This document shows, in pieces, positions 52,722 through 61,901 of a stretch of 64,000 bases of DNA. This DNA is from Paenibacillus lemnae (GTDB lineage Bacteria > Bacillota > Bacilli > Paenibacillales > Paenibacillaceae). A program made the translations under genes and the position numbers. The first letter of the stretch is position 1. Every line of letters starts with the position of its first letter. The stretch spans positions 248,001-312,000 of the forward strand of contig NZ_JABBPN010000003.1 in the NCBI RefSeq assembly GCF_012933385.1. The letters run 5' to 3'. The notes beneath the pieces are model-generated. The model was not told the DNA's origin. It saw nothing but the letters and a program-made list of their open reading frames with translations, and did no database searches.

Positions 52722-53978
52722 ATGGATTTAATCAAAAATTGGCTTGTCAATCTGGGAATTGAAGGTGCGATGGTCAACTATCTGGCCACTGGGATCATGA
52801 TCGTGGTCATCGCCCTGCTGTGCATCTTGGCAAATTATATCACCAAAAGAATTGTTCTGAATGTGCTGACCTACTACATCACCAACAACCGCTATCAATG
52901 GGACAATTATTTATTGGAACGCAAGGTCTTCCACAAGCTCTCACATGTGGTTCCTGCCCTCATCATATATTATTGTTCTTATCTGTTTCCGGGGTATCAG
53001 CATCTGATCGAGAAGGGTGTCGCCCTGTATATGATTGTTGTTGTGCTCCTGGTATTGAGTGCGTTCCTGAATGCGGTAAATGATATTTATAACACCTATG
53101 AGATCTCCAAAGCTAGACCGATCCGGGGCTACATTCAGGTGGTCAAAATCTTCATTTATATCATTGGTGCGATTCTTCTCATCGCTAATATGATGGGAGA
53201 AAGCCCTGTAATTCTGCTCAGCGGGATTGGTGCACTGTCCGCTGTCATTATGCTCGTCTTCAAGGACTCCATCCTGGGACTGGTTGCAGGCGTTCAGCTG
53301 ACTTCGAACGATATGGTCCGTGTGGGAGACTGGATTGAAATGCCGAATTACGGTGCAGACGGAGATATTCTGGATATTTCCCTGAATACCGTAAAAGTCC
53401 AGAACTTCGATAAGACGATTACAACGATTCCAACCTATGCGCTGATTTCAGATTCGTTCAAGAACTGGAGAGGGATGCAGAATTCCGGCGGCCGGCGGAT
53501 CAAACGATCCATTTATGTGGATATGAACAGTGTCTCTATCTGCAGTCCGGAGATGGTCGAAAAGTTTAAAGGCATTCACTGTCTGCAGGATTATATTGCC
53601 CAAAAAGAAAAGGAAATTCAGCAGTATAATATCGAACACGGAATAGATGGTTCCAATAGAGTTAATGGCAGAGCGCTGACGAATATCGGGACATTCAGGG
53701 TATATATTCAATGTTATCTCCAGCGTCACCCTAAAATTCATAAGGATATGACCTGTATGGTCAGACAGCTGCAGCCCGCTGAAAATGGATTACCTCTGGA
53801 AATTTACGCATTTACCAATGACATAGATTGGGCTGTCTACGAGTCCGTTCAGGGCGATGTCTTTGATCATATTATTGCGATTGCGCCGGAATTCGGGCTC
53901 CGGGTATTCCAGAATCCGTCAGGCCATGATATGCAGAGTATGTTAAAATCCGAGCCGCTGGAGCGAGGGTACTCATAA
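52722..53978 (+). CDS. Mechanosensitive ion channel family protein, YbdG-like
   Basis: The 418-residue protein has five N-terminal membrane helices (residues 15-190). The MscS pore/beta domain follows, with GIGALSAVIMLVFKDSILGLVAGVQL (about 168-193) and NDMVRVGDWIEMPNYGADGDI. The long C-terminal domain is typical of the YbdG/MscM subgroup. It releases osmolytes or ions upon hypo-osmotic stress. AAAGGAGG precedes ATG 52722. It is transcribed away from the cyclodeaminase gene. Confidence 0.93.
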   Translation: MDLIKNWLVNLGIEGAMVNYLATGIMIVVIALLCILANYITKRIVLNVLTYYITNNRYQWDNYLLERKVFHKLSHVVPALIIYYCSYLFPGYQHLIEKGVALYMIVVVLLVLSAFLNAVNDIYNTYEISKARPIRGYIQVVKIFIYIIGAILLIANMMGESPVILLSGIGALSAVIMLVFKDSILGLVAGVQLTSNDMVRVGDWIEMPNYGADGDILDISLNTVKVQNFDKTITTIPTYALISDSFKNWRGMQNSGGRRIKRSIYVDMNSVSICSPEMVEKFKGIHCLQDYIAQKEKEIQQYNIEHGIDGSNRVNGRALTNIGTFRVYIQCYLQRHPKIHKDMTCMVRQLQPAENGLPLEIYAFTNDIDWAVYESVQGDVFDHIIAIAPEFGLRVFQNPSGHDMQSMLKSEPLERGYS

Positions 53979-54013
53979 CTCAGAACCAGCAGTTGTAAAA
54001 TAGTGCAGTGTCA

Positions 54014-54062
54014 AAAACCTTTCTCTCCTCAAGGCCAGATCTGAGGGTGAGAAAGGTTTTTT
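54014..54062 (+). terminator. Terminator after the mechanosensitive channel gene
   Basis: AACCTTTCTC and GAGAAAGGTT (plus inner CCTCA/TGAGG) form a long stem followed by TTTTTT. Confidence 0.9.
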
Positions 54063-54104
54063 AGTATATTCCGCTTCATTGTATCGTACTATTTCGTTCA
54101 TAAA

Positions 54105-54136
54105 TTGCCCATTGTGCAATATTGCATTATGGGCAA
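54105..54136. promoter_or_regulatory. Candidate TetR operator
   Basis: A 32-bp near-perfect palindrome has arms TTGCCCAT...GCAA and TTGC...ATGGGCAA, matching at 13 of 15 positions around TA. Its core TGCAATATTGCA is perfectly symmetric. It lies directly upstream of a TATAAT box (54140-54145) and the tetR start, as expected for autoregulation. Confidence 0.65.
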
Positions 54137-54174
54137 TAATATAATTATTCTGTTCGTAAGGCGGGTGAAGGAAC

Positions 54175-54795
54175 ATGAATGCAAGCTTGCGTGATATTAA
54201 GAGAAAAGCAACCGCAGATGCTCTTGCAGACGCTGCATACGAACTGGCGGTGGATCGGGGATTGGACGGTTTTATCGTGGACGATATCGTACATAAAGCG
54301 GGCTACTCCAGGCGTACGTTTGCGAATCATTTTTCCTGCAAGGAAGAAGCCGTAGCAGCAGCTGCCGTATCGGTCAAAAGTGCCAGTGAAGCTGAAACCG
54401 TACTGTCCGAGATGGATCAGAATATCACTCCGCTCGATATTTTTCAGCGTTTGATGAAGCTTCAGCTTGTGACAGAACATATCCGGAAAATGCGGGATTT
54501 GGTGGCATTATCGAGGCGTTATCCTACGATAGAGCCTTATATTCTCAGCGCTTTTCATCAGCTGCAGCTGTCTGCCCAGGTGGCTGTAAGCGGGGCCGTG
54601 AATGGACGTTATTCGGATGCTTATGTTCACATGCTGGCGGGGGCGGTATATGGAGCTGTCATTCCTTTACTGACCGGAAACGTCAAGGTGCTGATGCCTG
54701 GTGAATCGGCGATTGACCGTCCCGGAGCAATTACCATTGAGCAGTATGTAGAAACCATGTTCGGATATTTGCGCACCGGCTTCCAGCCGCTGTAA
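54175..54795 (+). CDS. TetR family transcriptional regulator
   Basis: The 206-residue protein has an N-terminal TetR HTH (about 10-55; VDDIVHKAGYSRRTFANHFSCKEEAV) and a helical ligand-binding C-terminal domain. It precedes an MMPL exporter by 34 bp, the usual arrangement for a repressor of an efflux pump. A palindrome and -10 box sit upstream. Inducer unknown. Confidence 0.92.
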   Translation: MNASLRDIKRKATADALADAAYELAVDRGLDGFIVDDIVHKAGYSRRTFANHFSCKEEAVAAAAVSVKSASEAETVLSEMDQNITPLDIFQRLMKLQLVTEHIRKMRDLVALSRRYPTIEPYILSAFHQLQLSAQVAVSGAVNGRYSDAYVHMLAGAVYGAVIPLLTGNVKVLMPGESAIDRPGAITIEQYVETMFGYLRTGFQPL

Positions 54796-54829
54796 TCAAA
54801 GTTGGATACAAAGGAGAGAAACGTTTAAT

Positions 54830-57262
54830 ATGTCAACCTTTCTTTACAAAGTGGCTAAATCAGCCTTCAACAAACCTTGGCATTATATTGTCAGCTGGGT
54901 CGCAGTCTTAGCCATTGTTATTGCCATGATCGGGATTAACGGCATGCATTCCAGCTCGGATATGAAGATTGAAGGAACCGAAGCGCAGAAAGTATTGGAT
55001 CAATTGGCGGAAGAACTTCCAGCAGCCTCAGGCGGACAAGGAAGCGTGGTGTTCACGGCCTCGGAGGGTGAACGTCTGGATACACCAGAGCGGTTAGCTC
55101 TGATTAGTAAAGCAGTCAATGATGTATATAACGAAGAGTATGTCATTAATCCTGCTGAATTGGCTGCACAAGCTGCGGCCGCTGGAATGACAGCCGATGG
55201 CGGAGCTGATCCATCCGCGGCACCTAGTGCGTCAGGTGAGACGGGCCAAACAGACCCTGCCGCTGCGGGTCAAGCGGACCCATCTGCAGCAGGCCAAGCG
55301 GACCCATCCGCGGCAGGTCAAGCAGACCCATCTGCAGCGGGTCAGGCTGCGGCACCGCCCTATGGGCCGCTCATCGTGGACGGTGTTTCTGTGCCCGGCG
55401 TGCTGGTGGCGTCGGATGGGAGTGTGGCCTTGTTCCAGTTTCAATTCACGGTGGCGCAGACTTCCGTTCCTAAATCGGTGCTGGATTCTATCGTCAACTC
55501 GGTGGAGGCAGTAGAAGAAGGAAGCTCCGGTATCACCGCACTGCCTGGCGATACACTGGAAGCCTTGAGCCTGACCAGCCCGACGGAAGCCATCGGTATT
55601 GTCATTGCAGCCGTTGTACTCTTTATGACACTGGGCTCCCTTATTGCTGCCGGACTGCCGCTTTTGACCGCGATCCTTGGCGTAGCCATCAGTGTGGGCG
55701 GAGCTTTCGGAATCTCCAAATTTATCGTAATGACCGACATTACCCCGGCGCTCGCGCTTATGGTCGGCCTGGCGGTCGGTATTGATTACTCCTTGTTCAT
55801 CGTTAATCGTCAACGCCGTATGATTCTTGATGGTAAATTAAATGCTGAGGAAGCGGCAAGCCGGGCAGTCGGAACGGCCGGCAGTGCTGTATTCTTCGCA
55901 GGAATGACAGTCATTGTCGCACTGTGCGGCATGCTTGTCATCGGAATTGAATTTTTGTCAACGATGGCCCTGGTGGCTGCCGCGAGCGTGTTTGTTAATG
56001 TCTTGATTGCTCTGACATTGCTGCCGGCACTGCTTGGTCTGGTCGGTGAGCGAATTGTCTCCGCGAAGGCCCGTGCCAAGTATAATGAGCATGCAGCAAC
56101 CTCCACCCGCGAAGGTTTTGCTTACCGCTGGGTTAAAGGGGTTGTGAAACACCGCATTCTTGTCATTATCGGTTCTGTTGTGCTGCTTGGGGCAGCTGCC
56201 ATTCCCGTGGCAGAGATGAAGATGGGGATTCCATCCAGTGATACGGCCAACCTGGATACGACCGCCCGTCAGAGCTATGATGCAGTAGCTGGGGCGTTTG
56301 GTGAGGGCTTTAACAATCCCTTGATCATTGTGGCGGAAAGCCGTGATGATGGAAAACCTGTTGCGCCGGAAATGTTGGGCGGAGCGCTGATGGAGCTCCA
56401 GAATTATGAGGATGTGGCTCTGGTTAGCCCTATGGGCATGAACGCAGATGGATCGATGGCCATTATCAGCCTGATTCCTAAATCCGGTCCGAATGACGAA
56501 GCGACAAAAGATTTGGTGAAAGCTCTTCGGAATCCGGATGCTGACCTGGCGAAAAACTTTAATCTATCGCTTGGCGTTACTGGTATCACCGCAATTAACA
56601 TTGATATGTCAGAGAAGCTGGCTGAAGTGTTCCCGCTCTATATTGGCATAATCGTCATTCTATCGATTATCATTCTTCTACTTGTTTTCCGCTCCATCAT
56701 CGTACCTATCAAAGCAACGATTGGGTTCGTACTGAGCGTGCTGGCTACATTCGGTATTACGACAGCAGTCTTTCAATGGGGCTGGCTTCATTCGCTGTTC
56801 GCTTTTGACACTGGCGGTCCGCTGCTCAGTTTCATGCCGATTATGGTTACTGGCATTTTGTATGGCCTGGCAATGGACTATCAGGTATTCCTGGTGAGCT
56901 CCATGCGTGAGGCTTATGTTCACGGTCACCGAGGATCAGATAGCGTGGTTCTTGGATATCAGCAGGCAAGTCGTGTCGTTCTCGCGGCTGCGGTCATCAT
57001 GGTATCCGTCTTTGCCGGGTTTATCTTCTCCCATGATGTGATGATTAAGCAGATTGGTTTCGCGCTTGCGATCGGTATTCTGGTGGATGCTTTCATCGTA
57101 CGTATGATGCTGGTGCCTGCACTAATGTCAGTATTCGGGAACAAAGCCTGGTGGCTGCCAAAATGGATGGACCGCCTGCTGCCAAACCTGGATGTCGAAG
57201 GTGATAAGCTAATTGCCCAGCTGAAGAGCAGTGAGGGTCAGGTCCGTAAGGCGAATAAGTAA
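54830..57262 (+). CDS. MMPL family RND-type transporter
   Basis: The 810-residue exporter has two MMPL halves. Each has an external domain and a bundle of membrane helices, with about 11-12 in total. Landmarks are VGIDYSLFIVNRQRR (about 322-336) and YGLAMDYQVFLVSSMREAYV (about 680-700), the conserved GxxxDY proton-relay sites. Unusually, the first external domain contains a low-complexity insert (about residues 125-172) of tandem AGQADPSA repeats. It likely exports lipids, peptides or antimicrobials under TetR control. Confidence 0.92.
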   Translation: MSTFLYKVAKSAFNKPWHYIVSWVAVLAIVIAMIGINGMHSSSDMKIEGTEAQKVLDQLAEELPAASGGQGSVVFTASEGERLDTPERLALISKAVNDVYNEEYVINPAELAAQAAAAGMTADGGADPSAAPSASGETGQTDPAAAGQADPSAAGQADPSAAGQADPSAAGQAAAPPYGPLIVDGVSVPGVLVASDGSVALFQFQFTVAQTSVPKSVLDSIVNSVEAVEEGSSGITALPGDTLEALSLTSPTEAIGIVIAAVVLFMTLGSLIAAGLPLLTAILGVAISVGGAFGISKFIVMTDITPALALMVGLAVGIDYSLFIVNRQRRMILDGKLNAEEAASRAVGTAGSAVFFAGMTVIVALCGMLVIGIEFLSTMALVAAASVFVNVLIALTLLPALLGLVGERIVSAKARAKYNEHAATSTREGFAYRWVKGVVKHRILVIIGSVVLLGAAAIPVAEMKMGIPSSDTANLDTTARQSYDAVAGAFGEGFNNPLIIVAESRDDGKPVAPEMLGGALMELQNYEDVALVSPMGMNADGSMAIISLIPKSGPNDEATKDLVKALRNPDADLAKNFNLSLGVTGITAINIDMSEKLAEVFPLYIGIIVILSIIILLLVFRSIIVPIKATIGFVLSVLATFGITTAVFQWGWLHSLFAFDTGGPLLSFMPIMVTGILYGLAMDYQVFLVSSMREAYVHGHRGSDSVVLGYQQASRVVLAAAVIMVSVFAGFIFSHDVMIKQIGFALAIGILVDAFIVRMMLVPALMSVFGNKAWWLPKWMDRLLPNLDVEGDKLIAQLKSSEGQVRKANK
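55243..55345 (+). repeat. 24-bp tandem repeats within the MMPL gene
   Basis: About four copies of a 24-bp unit encode AGQADPSA-type octapeptides. The unit length keeps the reading frame, so copy number may vary between strains. Confidence 0.85.
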
Positions 57263-57617
57263 ATATACACTCTAAAAGAAGCTGTTCCAAAAGATCATCA
57301 GATCTTGCGGAGCAGCTTCTATTTGCGTGGGTCCGGCATACGGGCGAGTCACTCGGCGAACACGGCGGAAAAAGTTCACTGCAAGCTTGCAGTAGCCAAT
57401 GATTGCACATATTCGGGAGACAGTTGGTGTGTGTCAGTGAAGGCGCGCTGGAGATAAGCTTGAATTCCAAGCTTATTTCAATCATTTTGCTTGCTGAGTG
57501 CAGCTTAAGCTTGAAAAACAGTCTTATCAAAAATGTTAGGCGGGATGCGAAGGCAGCTTACCGAAAGAAAGCAATCACCTCAAGAGCGTGGCAGCTGCTG
57601 CTGCCTGCCCGCAGGCC
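57263..57617. other. Gene-poor region between MMPL and AraC genes
   Basis: It holds a hairpin that would end the MMPL transcript (57277-57325: AGAAGCTGTTCC / GGAGCAGCTTCT, then ATTTG). It also holds an inverted repeat, ATAAGCTTG-AATTC-CAAGCTTAT, at 57454-57476. No convincing gene is seen. Confidence 0.55.
57277..57325 (+). terminator. Terminator after the MMPL gene
   Basis: AGAAGCTGTTCC pairs with GGAGCAGCTTCT (one wobble), with an inner AGATC/GATCT pairing. The T-run is weak. Confidence 0.65.
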
Positions 57618-58397
57618 CTATCTGCAGTTCTCGCGAAAGGCAGAGGGGGTCTGCTGCAGATGCTTTTTAAACTGTCTCATAAAATGGATCTCGTTATTGT
57701 ACCCGCACATCTCGGCAATCTTCTTGACTGTTATATCTGTCGTAGACAGCAGGTATTTAGCATGCTCGATCCGGCTTAATATGACATCACTCATCGGGCT
57801 CACACCGAACAGTTCCTTATACAGATGCTGAAAATTAGACCGGCTCATCGTCAGCTCTCCGCACAAATCATCGATCGTCCAGGGGTGAGAGGGCTGGTTG
57901 AAGATTTTGGTGCGGACGATGGACAGTTTGTTGTAATGGGAGCTTGGCGTCTCATTGGAATGCTGGTGAAGCCGCTGGCTCAGTTTGATGAAAAAAAGCT
58001 TCATGTACAGCTCCACCGTTTCGGGCTGGCGGGAACCTGCAGCATACCTCTCGTAGCACATATGGTTAATAAACATCGACAGTTCGTTCAGATCTCCGAG
58101 AGGTACAACCTGATCCATCGGGATGCTGAGACGATGAAACCATGGCAGATCCTGCGGCTGCAGCTCGAAGTGAAACCAGTCGTTAGAAAACGGGCCGCCT
58201 TCTGCCCGGTAGAACTGGGGAGTGTGCTCATTGAACAGAATAAAAGAATCTTTTTCGGCAGTATAATCATCACCGTGCAGGGTGAAGACGGCCGAGCTTT
58301 TAAGCAGCAGCAGCAGATAGTCTCCGGATCCTTGAGGACGATGGATATGAAAATCTGCATGATGACTGTGATTGTATCCGATATTTACGATATGCAT
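57618..58397 (-). CDS. AraC family transcriptional regulator
   Basis: The 259-residue protein has a cupin-type N-terminal sensor domain (about 10-120). Two HTH motifs follow (about 160-255; LCGELTMSRSNFQHLYKELFG and VKKIAEMCGYNNEIHFMRQFKKH). It is divergent from the GH51 arabinofuranosidase gene and probably activates it upon sensing arabinose-containing sugar. ATG 58397 has GGAGAG 6 nt upstream; ATG 58403 is part of the same region. Confidence 0.9.
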   Translation of the reverse strand: MHIVNIGYNHSHHADFHIHRPQGSGDYLLLLLKSSAVFTLHGDDYTAEKDSFILFNEHTPQFYRAEGGPFSNDWFHFELQPQDLPWFHRLSIPMDQVVPLGDLNELSMFINHMCYERYAAGSRQPETVELYMKLFFIKLSQRLHQHSNETPSSHYNKLSIVRTKIFNQPSHPWTIDDLCGELTMSRSNFQHLYKELFGVSPMSDVILSRIEHAKYLLSTTDITVKKIAEMCGYNNEIHFMRQFKKHLQQTPSAFRENCR

Positions 58398-58450
58398 GGT
58401 CATCTCTCCATAGAGGTTGATGTCCTCATTGTAGAGCTTTGACAGAAAGG

Positions 58451-58471
58451 GTGCAATCCTTTCGTTTGCAC
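58451..58471. promoter_or_regulatory. Candidate AraC-type operator
   Basis: GTGCAA-N9-TTGCAC is a perfect inverted repeat centred about 40 bp before the -35 box of the GH51 promoter, a plausible activator position. Confidence 0.45.
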
Positions 58472-58501
58472 AATAGGTTAGTAGATAAGGACGATGTGTA
58501 A

Positions 58502-58530
58502 TTGAACTCTGGCAGCGCCTTCATTATGCT
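58502..58530 (+). promoter_or_regulatory. Promoter of the GH51 gene
   Basis: TTGAAC and TATGCT are separated by 17 bp, 46 bp before the start codon. Confidence 0.6.
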
Positions 58531-58576
58531 AAAAAGATATAATAACAATGAATGTAAAGGCGGAAGGTGACCTTAT

Positions 58577-60517
58577 ATGAAACTTCAAATTACAGATAAG
58601 CTGGGCGCTGGCATTAACCCCGGCATGATTGGACTTTTTTTCGAGGACATCAATTACGGGCTGGACGGCGGCCTTCATGCAGAAATGATCGAGAATCGTT
58701 CATTCGAATTTCTGGAGATTACGGGAGAGTCGCATGATGTAGTGGAACGCTTTGACGGGCTGTATGGATGGAGTGCTTACCCTTCGAATGACAGCGGTGC
58801 TGAGATGCAGATTGAAACAGAGAACCCGCAGAATCCCGTGAATGTGCATTATCTGAAGTTTACCGCTTCTGGCAGCCAATTGGCATTTACGAACAAAGCC
58901 TATGATGGGATCTATATGAAATCGGAGGTATCCTGCCGAGTTTCATTCTACGCTCGCACAGAAGACTACGCAGGAAGCATTGATGTATGTATCGCCAAAG
59001 AGGGGGCTGTTCATGCAAGGGCAACCGCTGCAGCATCGGTCACAGGAGAATGGGTGAAGTATGAAGCAGACCTGGTCAGCGATCAGGATGTGTCCGGCGG
59101 GGATTTCATCATTCAATTGAGCCAGCCGGGAACTGTGTGCTTTGATTTTATATCCATGATTCCATCCGACGCAGTACTGGGGCTGTTCCGCCGAGATCTG
59201 ACAGAGCTGCTGAAAGAGATGAAACCGGGATTTCTTCGCTTCCCTGGCGGCTGTATCGTAGAAGGCTATACGCTGGACAACCGTTATCAATGGAAAAATA
59301 GCGTCGGCAAATCTGAGGAGCGTCCAATAAACGGGAACCGCTGGGCGGTGCACGGGAACTCCAAGGATTTTGCCAGCCCGTACAGTCATTACAACCAGAC
59401 GCTGGGTATTGGATATTATGAATACTTCCTGTTAAGCGAATATCTTGGCGCCAAAGCACTGCCGGTCGAGAATGTAGGCCTGGCCTGTCAGTTCCACTCG
59501 CACGAACAGGTCGGAATGGATGATCCTCATTTTCAGCAGTACATTCAGGACACGCTCGATTTGATTGAATTCGCCAATGGACCAGCTGATTCCAAGTGGG
59601 GACGCATCCGCAGTGACATGGGACACCCCGAGCCTTTCAATCTCGAACTGCTGGGGATTGGTAATGAACAGTGGCAGACCGACAAGGTCGATTTCTTCAA
59701 AAGGTATGAGCTGTTTCAGCAGGCTGTTCATCAGCAGTATCCAGACATTAAGCTGCTGGGCTCTGCCGGACCGGATGTCACTTCCGAGAAATATACGAAA
59801 GCCTGGGATTTCTACCGCACTGCGGCGAAGGAGAACGAGAACTTTGTATACGCGGTAGACGAGCATTATTACGTAAAACCTCAGTGGCTGATCGACAACG
59901 TGCATTTTTATGACGAGTATCCGCGGGATGTTAAAGTATTTGCCGGCGAGTATGCGGCACATCATACCAACGGGATGAATAAGCCGCATCTGAATGATTG
60001 GGAAGCTGCCTTGGCTGAAGCTGCCTTCCTGACAGGGATCGAGCGCAATGCGGATGTCGTAATTCTCGCTTCGTACGCACCGCTGTTTGCGAGATTGGGT
60101 TATGCCCAGTGGTCGCCGGATATGATCTGGTTTGATGGTGAGAAGGCTTACGGCAGTCCAAGCTATTATGTGCAGAAGCTGTACAGCACTCAGATGGGAA
60201 CAGATCTCGTACAAGTGAGTCATGATGAGGAAGAAATTCCTTACACCGTATCGTATGACAAGGAAGCCGGCGTGCTTTATGTGAAGCTGGTCAATACACT
60301 GGACCGAAAAGTATCGGTGCGCCTGGAATCTGCCTATCCGCTGAACGGCAAAGGTGAGGTGCAGGTGATGCAGGGCGAGGACCGGGATATCAATTCCATC
60401 GACAAGCCATTTAACGTGGCACCTGAGGTGCTCAGCCTGGAAGTCAGCCCGGAGATGGATTACATCGTTGGGCCGAAATCTTTCCATGTGCTTAAATTGA
60501 ACGTTTCGCAAAACTAA
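58577..60517 (+). CDS. Alpha-L-arabinofuranosidase, GH51
   Basis: The 646-residue enzyme shows a GH51 N-terminus (LGAGINPGMIGLFFEDINYGLDGGLHAEMIENRSFE), a CBM4-like insert (about 75-200), a TIM barrel and a C-terminal beta domain. Glu364 in GIGNEQW is the expected acid/base and Glu458 in FAGEYAAH the expected nucleophile. It releases arabinose side chains in the cytoplasm, since no signal peptide exists. The AraC-type regulator is divergent, and a good promoter lies upstream. Confidence 0.93.
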   Translation: MKLQITDKLGAGINPGMIGLFFEDINYGLDGGLHAEMIENRSFEFLEITGESHDVVERFDGLYGWSAYPSNDSGAEMQIETENPQNPVNVHYLKFTASGSQLAFTNKAYDGIYMKSEVSCRVSFYARTEDYAGSIDVCIAKEGAVHARATAAASVTGEWVKYEADLVSDQDVSGGDFIIQLSQPGTVCFDFISMIPSDAVLGLFRRDLTELLKEMKPGFLRFPGGCIVEGYTLDNRYQWKNSVGKSEERPINGNRWAVHGNSKDFASPYSHYNQTLGIGYYEYFLLSEYLGAKALPVENVGLACQFHSHEQVGMDDPHFQQYIQDTLDLIEFANGPADSKWGRIRSDMGHPEPFNLELLGIGNEQWQTDKVDFFKRYELFQQAVHQQYPDIKLLGSAGPDVTSEKYTKAWDFYRTAAKENENFVYAVDEHYYVKPQWLIDNVHFYDEYPRDVKVFAGEYAAHHTNGMNKPHLNDWEAALAEAAFLTGIERNADVVILASYAPLFARLGYAQWSPDMIWFDGEKAYGSPSYYVQKLYSTQMGTDLVQVSHDEEEIPYTVSYDKEAGVLYVKLVNTLDRKVSVRLESAYPLNGKGEVQVMQGEDRDINSIDKPFNVAPEVLSLEVSPEMDYIVGPKSFHVLKLNVSQN

Positions 60518-60521
60518 AATT

Positions 60522-60567
60522 AAAACAGCTTTACCATCAAGAAGATGATGGTAAAGCTGTTTTTTTG
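60522..60567 (+). terminator. Terminator after the GH51 gene
   Basis: AAAACAGCTTTACCATC pairs perfectly with GATGGTAAAGCTGTTTT, then a T-run. Confidence 0.95.
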
Positions 60568-60609
60568 TGCCTGATGATACGTCCAGATCTTATTATTTTC
60601 TTACCCGTG

Positions 60610-61530
60610 TTATTGATCTTTATTCAAACCGAACACATAGGATTCCAGCATGTCCCTCAGCGCAGCAAAGGACTCCGGTCTTGCGCTGAATTTTTCCCGC
60701 TCTCCTTGTTTCTTCAGGTGCATCCGGAGAAGTCCGGCAGTTTTTAACAGAGACAAGTGATAGTGCAGGTTGCTTTTGGAGAGTTTGGTTTTCTGCTGCA
60801 GTTCGGTGAAGGTAACGGGTCCGTCCGCCAAAATATGAAGCAGGATCAGCCGCTTCTCGTCCGCCAGGCTTTTGATCATGCGCAGCATTTGGGTGGTTGG
60901 CGTATCCTTATCGGGCGGCTGCTCATCTGCGGCATAGCTGATCACAAGCAGCTTGTCGCTCATCATATCGATCCGGTTGAGCGGCTTGATGTGATAAGCA
61001 GGAATCAGCAGGATAAACTCCAAATCCTCCTCCAAGTCAAGAACCACACCATTGGTCGCTTCATCAATCAAATCGGTATAAGAAAACGTCTGACTCAGTT
61101 CCTCGATTCGTGTGGCGGAGATCTTCAGCGTGTTCAGGATTTCTTCGGAAATGAGGCAGGCCTGCTGCCAAGTGTTCAAGATATCCAAGCTGCGGTCCCG
61201 GAATGCTTTTAATCCCATACCGATCCCATCTTCCAGATAAGGGGACAGCATCTCATAGATTTGGCCTTCTCCTAGTCCGCCCAGCCACTCCAGAAAAGCG
61301 GTGATATCATGCTTCGCCGGACTATCCAGTATTAACAGATGAAGGTAGGAGATCGTATCGCATAAATCAAGCTCATCCAACCGGTCGTCAAAGGAATCCG
61401 GCAGATGCTTCTCCACCTGCTTCCTCCATTTGTTTCCTAAATCATGAAGCTGATTTTTTTTGTCGCTATAGGCAAACAAGCTTGTCACAAGCTCGTGTAC
61501 GGGTGAATAATCGATTACAATCCGGGTCAT
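60610..61530 (-). CDS. ArsR-type winged-helix regulator with long N-terminal domain
   Basis: This 306-residue protein has an ArsR/SmtB-type winged helix at its C-terminal end (about 215-275; SLADEKRLILLHILADGPVTFTELQQKTKLSKSNLHYHLSLL). It is preceded by a ~200-residue helical region typical of the DUF5937-like group. It lacks the metal-binding Cys pairs of classic ArsR proteins. ATG 61530 has AAGGAGAG somewhat far upstream; ATG 61569 has none. Inverted GAACTT repeats just upstream are likely its operators. Confidence 0.82.
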   Translation of the reverse strand: MTRIVIDYSPVHELVTSLFAYSDKKNQLHDLGNKWRKQVEKHLPDSFDDRLDELDLCDTISYLHLLILDSPAKHDITAFLEWLGGLGEGQIYEMLSPYLEDGIGMGLKAFRDRSLDILNTWQQACLISEEILNTLKISATRIEELSQTFSYTDLIDEATNGVVLDLEEDLEFILLIPAYHIKPLNRIDMMSDKLLVISYAADEQPPDKDTPTTQMLRMIKSLADEKRLILLHILADGPVTFTELQQKTKLSKSNLHYHLSLLKTAGLLRMHLKKQGEREKFSARPESFAALRDMLESYVFGLNKDQ

Positions 61531-61596
61531 AACATCGATTCTCTCCTTCAACTTTAGTTCAAAAATCATTTTATCACATTCTAGATAAAAAAGTGT

Positions 61597-61643
61597 TGAA
61601 CTTTAAATAAGTTCATGTAATATTGAACTTAATAATAAAGTTC
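61597..61643. promoter_or_regulatory. Paired GAACTT inverted repeats
   Basis: TGAACTT-TAAAT-AAGTTCA (61597-61615) and GAACTT-N7-AAGTTC (61625-61643) are adjacent inverted repeats, with further half-sites at 61556 and 61654. A plus-strand promoter (TTGAAC-16-TAATAT, 61596-61623) overlaps the first. They suit autoregulation by the ArsR-type protein and control of the small ORFs. Confidence 0.6.
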
Positions 61644-61709
61644 TAAAAATTATGAACTGTAATCGAGATCGGAACATGATAAAGCGATAAAGACTGGAGG
61701 GATACAAAA

Positions 61710-61901
61710 ATGAATGATTGGTTTAGTGTGGAATATTTGATTACGGAACAGCAGACCGAATTGGAGAAGAAAGCGTCAGAGGCTTGGAAATACAGTCGGA
61801 AGAGGCATGACACGAGGTGGTCAGCAGAAGTTACAGGCTTATGGCGAGCTTTATGGGAAATATGGCCCCGAAAGAGAAAGAGCAAAGTCGGGGGAGTGTA
61901 A
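61710..61901 (+). CDS. Small protein of unknown function
   Basis: This 63-residue protein has an acidic helical start (WFSVEYLITEQQTELEKKASEAWKY) and a basic end (WPRKRKSKVGGV). GGAGGG lies 9 nt before ATG 61710. It is preceded by GAACTT operators and overlaps the next ORF by 1 bp, so the two are coupled. I do not recognise the family. Confidence 0.7.
   Translation: MNDWFSVEYLITEQQTELEKKASEAWKYSRKRHDTRWSAEVTGLWRALWEIWPRKRKSKVGGV

Noticed and set aside
57403..57831. Plus-strand open frame of 142 codons
   Set aside because: It overlaps the 3' part of the AraC gene in antisense, contains the terminator-proximal palindrome and has no ribosome site.
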